NCBI GenBank assembly: GCA_001724355.1 | Contig: MEEF01000010.1 | Location: 62,001 to 126,000, forward strand | Origin: Mesorhizobium sp. SCN 65-20 | GTDB taxonomy: Bacteria; Pseudomonadota; Alphaproteobacteria; Rhizobiales; Rhizobiaceae | Direction: 5' to 3' | Length of the DNA: 64,000 nt | Shown: piece after piece, positions 1 through 9,469 of the stretch | Layout: every line of letters begins with the position of its first letter | How positions within the stretch are numbered: position 1 is the first letter of the stretch | Program-made: the position numbers and the translations under genes | The notes under the pieces: model-generated | Database searches by the model: none | What the model was told of the DNA's origin: nothing | What the model saw: only the letters and a program-made list of their open reading frames with translations

Positions 1-1
1 C

Positions 2-901
2 AGGCTGTTCCTGATCGAGCCGCAACCCTACGAATTGGCGCTGGAGCAGGCCAAGGCCGGGCAGGCCTCGGCTGACGCCTCGAGCAAGCAATCCGGCGCC
101 GAATACAAGCGGCAGCAGGACCTGCTCACCCAGAAGGTGATTTCCCAGTCGTCCGCCGACCAGGCCGCGGCTGCCGCCCAGGTCGACGTCGCCAAGCAGC
201 AGCAGGCAGCAGTCGACATCAAGCAGGCCGAGCTCAATCTGAGCTATACCGAGGTCAAGGCGCCCTTCGATGGCATCGTGACCGCGCGCGAAGTGTCGCT
301 AGGCGAGCTCGTCGGTGCCGGCAGCGCCACGACGCTTGCGACTATCGTTCAGCTCGCCCCGATCTACGTCAATTTCAACGTCAGCGAGCAGGACGTGCTG
401 CGGGTGCGCGCGGCCATGGCCAAGCGCGGCATGACGGCCCAGGATCTGAAGAAGGTGTCGGTCGAAGTCGGGCTGCAGAGCGAGACGGGCTATCCCCATA
501 AAGGCAACATGGACTACGCCGCTCCGGAGGTGACCTCGTCCACCGGGACGCTGGCTGCGCGCGCCGTGTTTGCCAATGAGAACCGCCAACTGCTGCCGGG
601 CTATTTTGTCCGCATCAGGGTGCCTCTCGGCGAGGATCCCGACATGCTGCTCGTTCCCGACCGGGCCATAGGCACCGATCAGGGCGGCCGCTACGTGCTC
701 GTTGCCGGCAAGGACGACATGGTTGAACAGCGCCCGGTCGAGATCGGGCAACTGGTCGGCCAGTTGCGGGTGATCGCCTCCGGCATCAAGGAAGACGACC
801 GCGTGCTGGTCTCCGGCCTGCTGACGGCCGTGCCCGGCCAGAAGATCGAACCCCAGACGAAGACACTCGAGGCGGCCGCGGCGGACGGCGGCGCGCAATG
901 A
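2..901 (+). CDS. RND efflux periplasmic adaptor (membrane fusion protein), 5' end cut by window
   Basis: The open frame enters at base 2 with no start codon in the window, so the signal peptide and first part of the hairpin are missing. What remains is the second half of the coiled-coil hairpin (QQDLLTQKVISQSSADQA), the second lipoyl half-motif (KAPFDGIVTAREVSLGELV), then beta-barrel and membrane-proximal domains (IYVNFNVSEQDVLRV, LLPGYFVRIRVPLG). This is the AcrA/MexA order. Such adaptors link an inner-membrane RND pump to an outer-membrane TolC-type channel in the periplasm. Its stop overlaps the start of the pump gene by four bases (ATGA), so the two are translationally coupled. No TolC-like gene is in the window. 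Substrate cannot be told. Confidence 0.93.
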   Translation, partial: RLFLIEPQPYELALEQAKAGQASADASSKQSGAEYKRQQDLLTQKVISQSSADQAAAAAQVDVAKQQQAAVDIKQAELNLSYTEVKAPFDGIVTAREVSLGELVGAGSATTLATIVQLAPIYVNFNVSEQDVLRVRAAMAKRGMTAQDLKKVSVEVGLQSETGYPHKGNMDYAAPEVTSSTGTLAARAVFANENRQLLPGYFVRIRVPLGEDPDMLLVPDRAIGTDQGGRYVLVAGKDDMVEQRPVEIGQLVGQLRVIASGIKEDDRVLVSGLLTAVPGQKIEPQTKTLEAAAADGGAQ

Positions 902-3900
902 TCTCGAAGTTCTTCATCGAGCGGCCGGTTCTCGCAAACGTCATCGCCATCCTCATCGTCGTGATCGGCATCGTCTCCCTCTATTCGCTGCCAGTGGCGC
1001 AATATCCGGACGTGGTGCCGCCAACCGTTTCGGTGACGACCCGCTACCCGGGTGCCAGCGCGCGCACGGTAATTGACACCGTGGCGTTGCCGATCGAGCA
1101 GCAGGTGAACGGCGTGGAGGGCATGATCTACATGCAGTCCTTCGCGGCGTCGGACGGCAGCTACAACCTGACGGTGACCTTCGCGATCGGCACTGACCTG
1201 GACCAGGCGCAGGTCTTGGTGCAGAACCGGGTGTCCGCGGCCCTGGCCTCGCTTCCGCAGGCGGTGCAGGTGCAGGGCGTCACCGTGCAGAAGAAGTCGA
1301 CCGCGATCCTGGAGATCGTGACGCTCACTGCCCAGGACGGGAAGAGGTATGACAGCCTCTATCTCAGCAACTATGCGACGATCCGGCTCCGGGACGAGAT
1401 TTCGCGCCTGCCGGGCGTGGGCAATGTCAGCGTTTTCGGTGCCGGACAATATTCCATGCGCGTCTGGCTCGATCCCGACAAGATGCAGGCGCGCGGCCTT
1501 GCCGTGCAGGACGTCATCCAGGCGCTGCAGCAGCAGAGCGAGCAGGTCACCGCGGGCCAGGTCGGCGCCCCGCCGGCACCCGACGGCACGTCTTTCCAGT
1601 ACACGATAGAGGTCACCAGCCGGCTGGACGATCCAAGCCAGTTCGACGACGTGATCGTCAAGACCGGCTCGGAAGGCGACCTGACGCGGGTGCGCGACAT
1701 CGGTCGCGTCGAGCTCGGTGCGCAGACCTATGGACAGTTCTTCAACGTCGACGGCCAGCAGGCCGCGGGCATGGCAGTTTTCCTGTCGCCTGGCGCCAAT
1801 GCGCTCGACGTTGCCGGGCGCGTCGAGGCCCGGATGAAGGAGCTGTCGCGGGAATTTCCGCAAGGAATGCAATACGCGATCCCCTTCAACACGACGATCT
1901 TCGTCAGCCAGGCGATTAACGAGGTTTACAAGACGCTGCTCGAGGCCGCCGTGCTGGTGCTCATCGTCATCCTCGTGTTCCTGCAGGACTGGAGGGCCAT
2001 GCTGGTGCCCGCGACGACCGTTCCGGTGACCATCATCGGGGCGTTTGCCGCGATGATTGCACTCGGCTTCTCGGTCAACCTGTCCACCTTGTTCGCCGTC
2101 GTGCTCGCCATCGGCATCGTCGTGGATGATGCGATCGTGGTGGTGGAGAGGGCCGCGCACAACATGGAGCGCGGCATGAACGGCCACGACGCGTCGATCG
2201 CCGCGATGGCAGCACTTTTCGGACCGATCATCGGCATTACGCTGGTGCTGATGGCCGTGTTCCTGCCGGCAGCTTTCTTGCCGGGCCTCACGGGCAGGAT
2301 GTATGCGCAATTCGCGCTGGTCATAGCGGCTACCGCCCTGATCAGCGCCATCAATGCAGCGACATTGAAGCCGACGCAATGCGCGACCTGGCTCAGGCGC
2401 CCGGTCCCTCCCGAACAGCGCAATGCCTTCTATCGCGGCTTCAACGCCGTCTACCAGCGCATGGAGGACGGCTATGTGAGGCTGATCGCAGCCATGGTGC
2501 GCCACAGCGCCGTGGCAGTCGCAATCGCGCTGCTGATCATAGCGGCGGCCGGTTACGGCATGTCACGGGTCGCCACCGGCTTCATCCCGGTCGAGGACCA
2601 GGGTTACATGCTCGCCTCCGTCCGGCTGCCCGACGGCGCTTCGCTGGGCCGGACGCAGGAAACTCTCCAGCAGATGTCGACGATTGCCAAGGCAACGCCC
2701 GGCGTCGACCAGGTGGTGACGATCGCCGGCGTCTCGGCGCTCGACAACAACGCCCCGCTCGCCAATGCCGGGGTTGCCTACATCATCCTCAAGGACTGGA
2801 GCCTGCGCGGGAAGGGCGAGGACCTGCTGTCCCTGTACACGACGCTCAACAAAGACCTGTCCGCGGTTGAGGACGGCACAGTTCTGGTGCTGCCGCCGCC
2901 ACCAATCCAGGGCATCGGCAACGCGGCGGGCTTCACCATGCAGGTCGAACTCCGCGATGGCAGTTTCGATCTCGCCAAACTCCAGAGCGCGGCCAACGCC
3001 ATCGTGAAAACCGCTGAAACGCAGTCGGGCATCCAGCGGGTCTGGGCCCCGTTCAGCGCCAACGTCCCGCAGTATCGCGTCGAGATCGATCGCGAGAAGG
3101 TGCAGACGCTGGGACTGACAACCGACCTGGTGTTTCAAACCCTCGCCGGATATCTCGGCTCCAGCTATGTCAGCCAGTTCAACAAGTTCGGGCGGGTATT
3201 TCAGATCTATGTGCAGGGCGATTCGGAATTCCGGCTGACGCCCGAGAACATCGCCAACCTGACTGTGCGCAACCAGCATGGCGACATGATCCCGATCGGT
3301 ACGGTGCTGACCATCTCGCCGAGCGTCGGCCCTTCGCTGATCAGCCTCTACAATCTCTACCCGTCGGCCTCGGTCGTCGGCGTGCCGGCAACCGGGTTCT
3401 CGTCGGGCGACGCAATCAAGCTCATGGAGGAGATTGCCGCCGACACCTTGCCGGCCGGAACCGGCTTCGACTGGACGGCGCTGTCGTTCCAGGAAAAGCT
3501 CGTCGGCAACCAGATCTACCTGGTCTTCGCCCTGGCGCTGCTGCTCGTCTATCTGGTCCTTGCCGGCCAGTACGAGAGCTGGTTCGCGCCGATCTCCGTC
3601 TTGCTGGCAGCGCCGCTGTCGCTGGTCGGACCGGTCCTTGTGCTGACCGGCGCCGGCGTGGACAACAACCTGTACGTCCAGATCGGCCTCATCCTCCTGC
3701 TTGCGCTGTCGGCCAAGAACGCGATCCTCATCGTCGAGGTGGCGCGTGAGCTGCGCGCCGCAGGTAAGCCGATCGTCGAGTCCGCGGTCGAAGCCGCGCG
3801 TTCGCGCTTCCGTCCCATCCTGATGACCTCCTTCGCCTTCATCCTCGGCGTTGCTCCTCTGGTGGTGGCGACCGGGGCGGGCGCCAGCGCACGCAGATCG

Positions 3901-4050
3901 ATCGGCATTACGGTCTTTTCCGGCATGATCGCCTCGACCTGCCTTGCCGTCCTGTTCGTGCCCTCGTTCTTCGTGGTCCTGCAGCGCTTCGAGGAGTGGA
4001 GAAGCGCGCGGCGAAAGAAGCGCGAAATCAGCAGCGCCCATCCCAGCTGA
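898..4050 (+). CDS. RND multidrug efflux transporter, inner-membrane pump (AcrB/MexB type, HAE1)
   Basis: A 1050-residue protein, the normal AcrB length. It begins MISKFFIERPVLANV, typical of HAE1 pumps. The proton-relay residues are present: the Asp pair D410/D411 in GIVVDDAIVVVE and K940 in ALSAKNAILIVE. Large periplasmic loops lie between helices 1-2 and 7-8. It would export hydrophobic compounds from the inner leaflet and periplasm using the proton gradient, working as a trimer with the adaptor encoded just upstream. HAE1 rather than heavy-metal (CzcA) type is inferred from length and motifs. A small winged-helix-like gene converges on its 3' end. Confidence 0.96.
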   Translation: MISKFFIERPVLANVIAILIVVIGIVSLYSLPVAQYPDVVPPTVSVTTRYPGASARTVIDTVALPIEQQVNGVEGMIYMQSFAASDGSYNLTVTFAIGTDLDQAQVLVQNRVSAALASLPQAVQVQGVTVQKKSTAILEIVTLTAQDGKRYDSLYLSNYATIRLRDEISRLPGVGNVSVFGAGQYSMRVWLDPDKMQARGLAVQDVIQALQQQSEQVTAGQVGAPPAPDGTSFQYTIEVTSRLDDPSQFDDVIVKTGSEGDLTRVRDIGRVELGAQTYGQFFNVDGQQAAGMAVFLSPGANALDVAGRVEARMKELSREFPQGMQYAIPFNTTIFVSQAINEVYKTLLEAAVLVLIVILVFLQDWRAMLVPATTVPVTIIGAFAAMIALGFSVNLSTLFAVVLAIGIVVDDAIVVVERAAHNMERGMNGHDASIAAMAALFGPIIGITLVLMAVFLPAAFLPGLTGRMYAQFALVIAATALISAINAATLKPTQCATWLRRPVPPEQRNAFYRGFNAVYQRMEDGYVRLIAAMVRHSAVAVAIALLIIAAAGYGMSRVATGFIPVEDQGYMLASVRLPDGASLGRTQETLQQMSTIAKATPGVDQVVTIAGVSALDNNAPLANAGVAYIILKDWSLRGKGEDLLSLYTTLNKDLSAVEDGTVLVLPPPPIQGIGNAAGFTMQVELRDGSFDLAKLQSAANAIVKTAETQSGIQRVWAPFSANVPQYRVEIDREKVQTLGLTTDLVFQTLAGYLGSSYVSQFNKFGRVFQIYVQGDSEFRLTPENIANLTVRNQHGDMIPIGTVLTISPSVGPSLISLYNLYPSASVVGVPATGFSSGDAIKLMEEIAADTLPAGTGFDWTALSFQEKLVGNQIYLVFALALLLVYLVLAGQYESWFAPISVLLAAPLSLVGPVLVLTGAGVDNNLYVQIGLILLLALSAKNAILIVEVARELRAAGKPIVESAVEAARSRFRPILMTSFAFILGVAPLVVATGAGASARRSIGITVFSGMIASTCLAVLFVPSFFVVLQRFEEWRSARRKKREISSAHPS

Positions 4051-4095
4051 GCTTGCGCCCGCGCGCCAATGAGCTCCGGCACCCGGTTCGGTCCG

Positions 4096-4485
4096 CTAGC
4101 CGGCTTGCTTGTCCGCCTCGTCTAGGTCGTGGAGTACCCGCGACAAGACGTCGGAAAGCCTCGAATAGAAGGCCGCGACTATCGGGTTCTCCGGCAGTAG
4201 GGTCAGTGGGGCCTCCCGCACGGATCCTTCGTCGCTTCCTTCCAGCAAGCCCAGGTCCGTGAGCACCGCGACTCGTTCCGCCACGGTTTCGCGAGGGAGG
4301 TGAGTGAGCTCGGCGAGGGTTGCGGTGTCGGCCGGCCTGCCTTCGTATTCGCACAGGCGGATCGCACAACTGACGATCGCAACTTCCGGCGGCATGGGAA
4401 GTGCGGCGGCCACCTCGCGAAGCCCGAGAAGTCCCCTGAGCAACGCCACGCGTCTCAAGCGCTCTTTCGGTGATATGTCCGCCAT
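4096..4485 (-). CDS. putative winged-helix DNA-binding protein
   Basis: A 129-residue protein starting MADISPKERL. This ATG has GGAGGG four bases upstream; an in-frame ATG at 4512 lacks such a site. Residues about 60-92 (TLAELTHLPRETVAERVAVL followed by TDLGLLE) have the helix-turn-helix plus wing pattern of MarR-like regulators: a short helix, a recognition helix, then a 'LGLLE' turn. The N-terminal half is helical and could dimerise. It is convergent with the RND pump, and may regulate it, but that is inference from position. Not assigned to a named family. Confidence 0.6.
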   Translation of the reverse strand: MADISPKERLRRVALLRGLLGLREVAAALPMPPEVAIVSCAIRLCEYEGRPADTATLAELTHLPRETVAERVAVLTDLGLLEGSDEGSVREAPLTLLPENPIVAAFYSRLSDVLSRVLHDLDEADKQAG

Positions 4486-4648
4486 CGCTCCCTCCGGAAT
4501 GGTTTGAAACAATTCTCCTGTGATGCCCGGTTCGTCGAGGCAGCCGTCGCCTACCTCCGATTGCGGAGCCTACGATACCTTACATTGGCGAGAAATCAGA
4601 GCGGCATGGCAGCCCTGAATCCGGGCGTTCAGGTGAGCGGAAACAAAT

Positions 4649-4670
4649 ACGGGCGCCAAAGGGCGCCCGT
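4649..4670 (-). terminator. Rho-independent terminator of the tct operon
   Basis: A 9-bp perfect GC-rich stem (ACGGGCGCC with its complement) and a 4-base loop lie 26 bases past the tctA stop. On the minus strand the stem is followed by ATTTGTTT, a short U-rich tail. Confidence 0.7.
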
Positions 4671-4695
4671 TGCATGGATGTCCAAGCCGATTGCC

Positions 4696-6204
4696 TCAGT
4701 CTTCCTCGACGAAGACCTCGTCGCGCTTCTTGCGAACCGCCGGCAGCAGCACCACCACCAGCACGGCGGCGGCGATGGCGAGCAGAAGGGCGCTGATCGG
4801 GCGCGTGACGAAGGTCGTCGGGTCGCCGCGCGACAGGATCATGGCGCGGCGCAGGTTTTCCTCAAGCAGGGGACCTAGCACGAAGCCGAGCAGCAGCGGC
4901 GCCGGCTCGCAGCGCAGCTTCACCAGCGCGTAGCCGATGAGGCCGAAGAACGCGACCGCGTAGAGGTCGAAGACGTTGGAGTTCACGCTGTAGACGCCGA
5001 TCGAGCAGAACGCCATGATGATCGGGAACAGCACGTAGTACGGCACCGTGAGCAGCTTCACCCACAACCCGATGAGCGGCAGGTTGAGGATGATCAGCAT
5101 CAGATTGCCGATCCACATCGAGGCGATGATGCCCCAGAACAGCGCCGGTTGCTCTGTGGCGACGTTCGGACCGGGGACGATGCCCTGGATGATCATCGCG
5201 CCGATCATCAGCGCCATGACCGGGTTGGCCGGGATGCCGAGCGTCAACATCGGGATGAAGGAAGTCTGCGCACCGGCATTGTTGGCCGATTCCGGACCGG
5301 CGACACCGGCGACCGCACCCTTTCCGAACTCTTCCGGGTTCTTGGAGACGCGCTTTTCCACCGTGTAGGAGGCAAACGCCGCGAGGATCGCGCCGCCGCC
5401 GGGCAGGATACCGAGCGCCGAGCCGATGGCCGTGCCGCGCAGGATGGGGGCGGCCATGGCCTTGAAATCCTCGCGCGACGGCATCAGGCCGGACACCTTG
5501 GCCATCAGCACTTCGCGGGTCTTCTCGCTTTCGAGGTTGCGCAGGATCTCGGCGATGCCGAAGACACCGACGGCGACCGCGACGAAGTTGAGCCCGTCGG
5601 CATACTCGCGGATGCCCAGCGTGAAGCGCGGCGTGCCGGTGTAGATATCGGTGCCGACGAGGCCGAGCAGCAGCCCGAGCACCACCATGGCCAGCGCCTT
5701 GACGATGGAGCCGTGGGCGAGCGCTATGGACGAGACCAGGCCCACCACCATCAGCGAGAAGTATTCGGCCGCGCCGAACTGCAGCGCGATCGCGGTCAGC
5801 GGCGGGGCGAAGATGGCGACCAGGAAGGTCGACACAGTGCCGGCGAAGAAGGAGCCGATGGCGGCGATGGCGAGTGCCGCACCGGCACGGCCGCGGCGGG
5901 CCATCTGGTAGCCGTCGATGGCCGTCACCGCCGACGAGGATTCGCCCGGCATGTTGATCAGGATGGCCGTGGTCGAGCCGCCATACTGCGCGCCGTAGTA
6001 GATGCCGGCGAGCATGATCAGCGAAGACACCGGATCGCCGATCTGGAAGGTGATCGGCAGCAGCATGGCGATGGTGGCGGTGGCGCCGATGCCGGGCAGA
6101 ACGCCGATGAGCGTGCCGAGCAGCACACCGATCAGGCAGAAGCCGAGATTGGCGATGGTCGAGGCGGTCGAGAAGCCGAGCGCGAGGTTGCTGAAGAGTT
6201 CCAC
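4696..6204 (-). CDS. tctA: tripartite tricarboxylate transporter, large membrane subunit TctA
   Basis: A 502-residue polytopic membrane protein of the TctA (DUF112) family. Motifs include GVLPGIGATATIAMLLP near residue 38, YYGAQYGGSTTAILINMPGE and GILPGGGAILAAFASYTVEK, all family signatures. The start is GTG, 9 bases after GAGGAGGA. TctA and TctB form the cation-coupled membrane channel of a three-component importer for citrate-like or other carboxylates; the periplasmic TctC-type protein delivers the substrate. It lies 13 bases after tctB and ends the operon before a terminator at 4649-4670. Substrate is not predictable from sequence. Confidence 0.95.
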   Translation of the reverse strand: MELFSNLALGFSTASTIANLGFCLIGVLLGTLIGVLPGIGATATIAMLLPITFQIGDPVSSLIMLAGIYYGAQYGGSTTAILINMPGESSSAVTAIDGYQMARRGRAGAALAIAAIGSFFAGTVSTFLVAIFAPPLTAIALQFGAAEYFSLMVVGLVSSIALAHGSIVKALAMVVLGLLLGLVGTDIYTGTPRFTLGIREYADGLNFVAVAVGVFGIAEILRNLESEKTREVLMAKVSGLMPSREDFKAMAAPILRGTAIGSALGILPGGGAILAAFASYTVEKRVSKNPEEFGKGAVAGVAGPESANNAGAQTSFIPMLTLGIPANPVMALMIGAMIIQGIVPGPNVATEQPALFWGIIASMWIGNLMLIILNLPLIGLWVKLLTVPYYVLFPIIMAFCSIGVYSVNSNVFDLYAVAFFGLIGYALVKLRCEPAPLLLGFVLGPLLEENLRRAMILSRGDPTTFVTRPISALLLAIAAAVLVVVLLPAVRKKRDEVFVEED

Positions 6205-6217
6205 TGAGATGTCCTCC

Positions 6218-6679
6218 TCAGAACGGCAGCCAGGGGCCGAAGCGCTGGAAGGGCAGGCCGAGCGCGTAGCTGAACACCATGACCGAGAACAGCGTCACCA
6301 GGGCGGAGAGCACGATCGCACCCAGCGGCTTCATGCGAGACGAGGCGAAGGCGGCGATCAGGCAGGTAATGAACAGCGACGGCACGAAGCCGAGCCCGCG
6401 CACGGTCAGTCCGAAGAAGACCGGCGCCGGCAGGATGAAGGCCATGCCACGCCAGGCGATCGGGCCGATGGGCTCTCCTGCAACGCGGGTTGCCTGGACG
6501 ATGATGATGAGCCCGAGGAGAACCAGCACCAGCGACAGCACCAGCGGAAAGTAGCCGGGTCCCATGCGCAGCGAGGTGCCGAGTTCGAGCCCCAGTGACT
6601 GGTAGGCGAAGAAGGCGCCGGTCGCGGTGAGCAGCGCGCCGCAGGCTCCGTTGGTGGGATCTATGGAAAGCTTGTTCAT
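6218..6679 (-). CDS. tctB: tripartite tricarboxylate transporter, small membrane subunit TctB
   Basis: A 153-residue protein with four predicted membrane helices, the size and layout of TctB. It starts MNKLSIDPTNGACGALL and contains TGAFFAYQSLGLELGTSLRM, with the helix-1 plus 'G-x-G-x-F/Y-P' pattern (MGPGYFPLVLS) usual in this family. It acts with TctA in the inner membrane. It lies 13 bases upstream of tctA and is separated from tctC by a 238-base gap that holds a palindromic repeat element. Confidence 0.9.
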   Translation of the reverse strand: MNKLSIDPTNGACGALLTATGAFFAYQSLGLELGTSLRMGPGYFPLVLSLVLVLLGLIIIVQATRVAGEPIGPIAWRGMAFILPAPVFFGLTVRGLGFVPSLFITCLIAAFASSRMKPLGAIVLSALVTLFSVMVFSYALGLPFQRFGPWLPF

Positions 6680-6714
6680 CGGCTGATCGCCTCTTTGGAT
6701 GGCTGGAAACGCCG

Positions 6715-6874
6715 CCCCTCATCCGCCTGCCGGCACCTTCTCCCCGTTATGACGGGGAGAAGGGACTTGGCATCAGCGGCCGCGCAGAAGTCGGCGACGC
6801 TGGCGAAGTGGTGTGCGGCAGTCTGCCTTCTCCCCGAAGGCGGGGAGAAGGGGCCGGCAGGCGGATGAGGGGCA
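6715..6874. repeat. rhizobial-type intergenic palindromic repeat with 21-bp inverted ends
   Basis: The ends at 6715-6735 and 6854-6874 are perfect 21-bp inverted copies beginning GCCCCTCATCCGCC. Inside each end is a hairpin of the form CCTTCTCCCCG...CGGGGAGAAGG (6737-6764 and 6827-6852). The element therefore folds as two small hairpins or one large cruciform, with an ordinary 60-base centre. It has no coding capacity. Similar palindromic mosaic repeats (RIME-like) are common between genes in rhizobia. Here it sits inside the operon between tctC and tctB. Confidence 0.8.
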
Positions 6875-6917
6875 GCTGTCGAAATCAGCGGTGCCCTTCC
6901 GCAACTGCCGTCCGGCC

Positions 6918-7895
6918 TTAGTCGGCGTACTGGCCCGCAGCCTCGATGATCGGCTTCCAGCGCGCGATCTCGCCTTCGAGCTTGGTCTTGAGCGCGGCCG
7001 GCGTGGCGTCGGCTTCCGGCGACGGCACGGTGCCGAGTTCGGCGAAGCGGGCCACGACGTTCGGGTCCTTGAGTGCCGCTTGCAGCGACTTCGACAGGCG
7101 CTCGGTCACCTCGGCAGGCGTGCCCTTCGGTGCATACACGCCGTGCCAGATGCCAACTTCCATGCCCTCCAGGCCGCCTTCCTTGGTGGTCGGCACGTCC
7201 TTCAGCACGTCGAGCCGGGCTGGCGAGGTCACGGCATAGGCCTTGATGGTGCCGCCCTGGATCTGCTTCGTGGTGTTGGTGGTCTGGTCGCACATGATGT
7301 CGACCTGGCCGCCCAGCAAGTCGGTCATCGCCGGGCCCGTGCCCTTGTAGGGAACGGTAACCAGCGGCGTACCGATGGAGCTCATGAACAGCATGCCGCA
7401 CAGGTGCGACGCCGCGCCGATACCGGCATTGGCGACGGTGACGGTGTCCTTGTTGGCCTTGGCATAGTCGACCAGACCCTTGAGATCGGTCGGCTCGAGA
7501 TCCTTGCGGGCGACGATCGTCATCGGAACTTCGGTGACGAGGCCGACATATTCGAAGGCGTTCAGCGTGTCGTAGGCGAGCTTGCGGTAGAGAGTGGCGC
7601 TGGTGGCCATGCCGATATGGTGGAGCAGCAGCGTGTAGCCGTCCGGATCGGCACTGGCGACGCGGCCGGCACCCAGCGTGCCACCGGCACCGCCGACGTT
7701 CTCGACGATGACCTGCTGGCCGAGGTCCTTGGACATCGATTCGGCGACGAGACGGGTGACGGTATCGGTCGGGCCGCCGGCCGAGAACGGAACGACGACG
7801 GTAATGGTGCGCTCGGGGTAGCTCTGCGCGTCAGCGGCGAGCGGGAAAATGGCAACGGTAGCGGCAGTCGCCAGCGAGGCGAAAAGTTTCTTCAC
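6918..7895 (-). CDS. tctC: tripartite tricarboxylate transporter substrate-binding protein (TctC/Bug family)
   Basis: A 325-residue periplasmic binding protein. I chose the GTG start at 7895 because GGGAGGAA lies four bases upstream and a clean signal peptide follows (KKLFASLATAATVAIFPLAA, cleavage after ADA). Bug-family motifs are present: YPERTITVVVPFSAGGPTDT, VENVGGAGGTLGAGRVA and DPDGYTLLL. It captures a carboxylate in the periplasm for TctAB. It is first in the operon, with a two-component system just upstream on the same strand and paired palindromic sites between them. Confidence 0.93.
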   Translation of the reverse strand: MKKLFASLATAATVAIFPLAADAQSYPERTITVVVPFSAGGPTDTVTRLVAESMSKDLGQQVIVENVGGAGGTLGAGRVASADPDGYTLLLHHIGMATSATLYRKLAYDTLNAFEYVGLVTEVPMTIVARKDLEPTDLKGLVDYAKANKDTVTVANAGIGAASHLCGMLFMSSIGTPLVTVPYKGTGPAMTDLLGGQVDIMCDQTTNTTKQIQGGTIKAYAVTSPARLDVLKDVPTTKEGGLEGMEVGIWHGVYAPKGTPAEVTERLSKSLQAALKDPNVVARFAELGTVPSPEADATPAALKTKLEGEIARWKPIIEAAGQYAD

Positions 7896-7955
7896 GGATT
7901 TCCTCCCAGGGTCTTGTTCGTGACCTCCACCCGCGCCAACGACCCTCCCGGCACC

Positions 7956-7972
7956 GGCAGTGGATTGCCAAT
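7956..7972 (-). promoter_or_regulatory. possible -24/-12-like promoter element upstream of tctC
   Basis: The minus strand reads TTGGCAATCCACTGCC here, about 60 bases before the tctC start. It resembles the sigma-54 consensus TGGCAC-N5-TTGC, but only nine bases separate GG and GC instead of ten. It is about 100 bases from the nearer of two DctD-like sites, which is the geometry expected for an enhancer. Treat it as a candidate only. Confidence 0.3.
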
Positions 7973-8048
7973 TAGGGCGAGGGCAGGCCGCGTTCCGCAA
8001 CGTGCGTGATCGGTTGCCGGCGGCTAAAAGATGATCTCGGAGCAGGTG

Positions 8049-8100
8049 ATGGGTGGAATCGGTAACATCGGCTTGGTGGCATGTGTGGAATTCCACACAT
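8049..8100. promoter_or_regulatory. tandem palindromic upstream sites, likely DctD-type binding sites
   Basis: Bases 8081-8100 form a perfect 20-bp palindrome whose left half is ATGTGTGGAA. Bases 8049-8068 match it at 14 of 20 positions (ATGGGTGGAATCGGTAACAT). The centres are 32 bp apart, close to three helical turns. They lie between the regulator stop (8111) and the tctC start (7895). Tandem inverted repeats at about this spacing upstream of a transporter are the pattern known for DctD at rhizobial dctA. Assignment to the neighbouring regulator is inference. Confidence 0.6.
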
Positions 8101-8110
8101 CGGGTCGGCT

Positions 8111-9465
<1,355 letters not shown>

Positions 9466-9469
<4 letters not shown>

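Noticed and set aside
691-2505. Long open frame on the minus strand across the RND pump gene (604 codons)
   Set aside because: It is antisense to a clear RND pump, has an Arg/His/Asp-rich composition typical of GC-rich shadow frames and no family motif.
6715-6874. Insertion sequence
   Set aside because: Only 160 bases, no transposase frame and no obvious flanking direct repeat.
7956-7972. A certain sigma-54 promoter
   Set aside because: Spacing between GG and GC is nine bases rather than ten; kept only as a low-confidence candidate.
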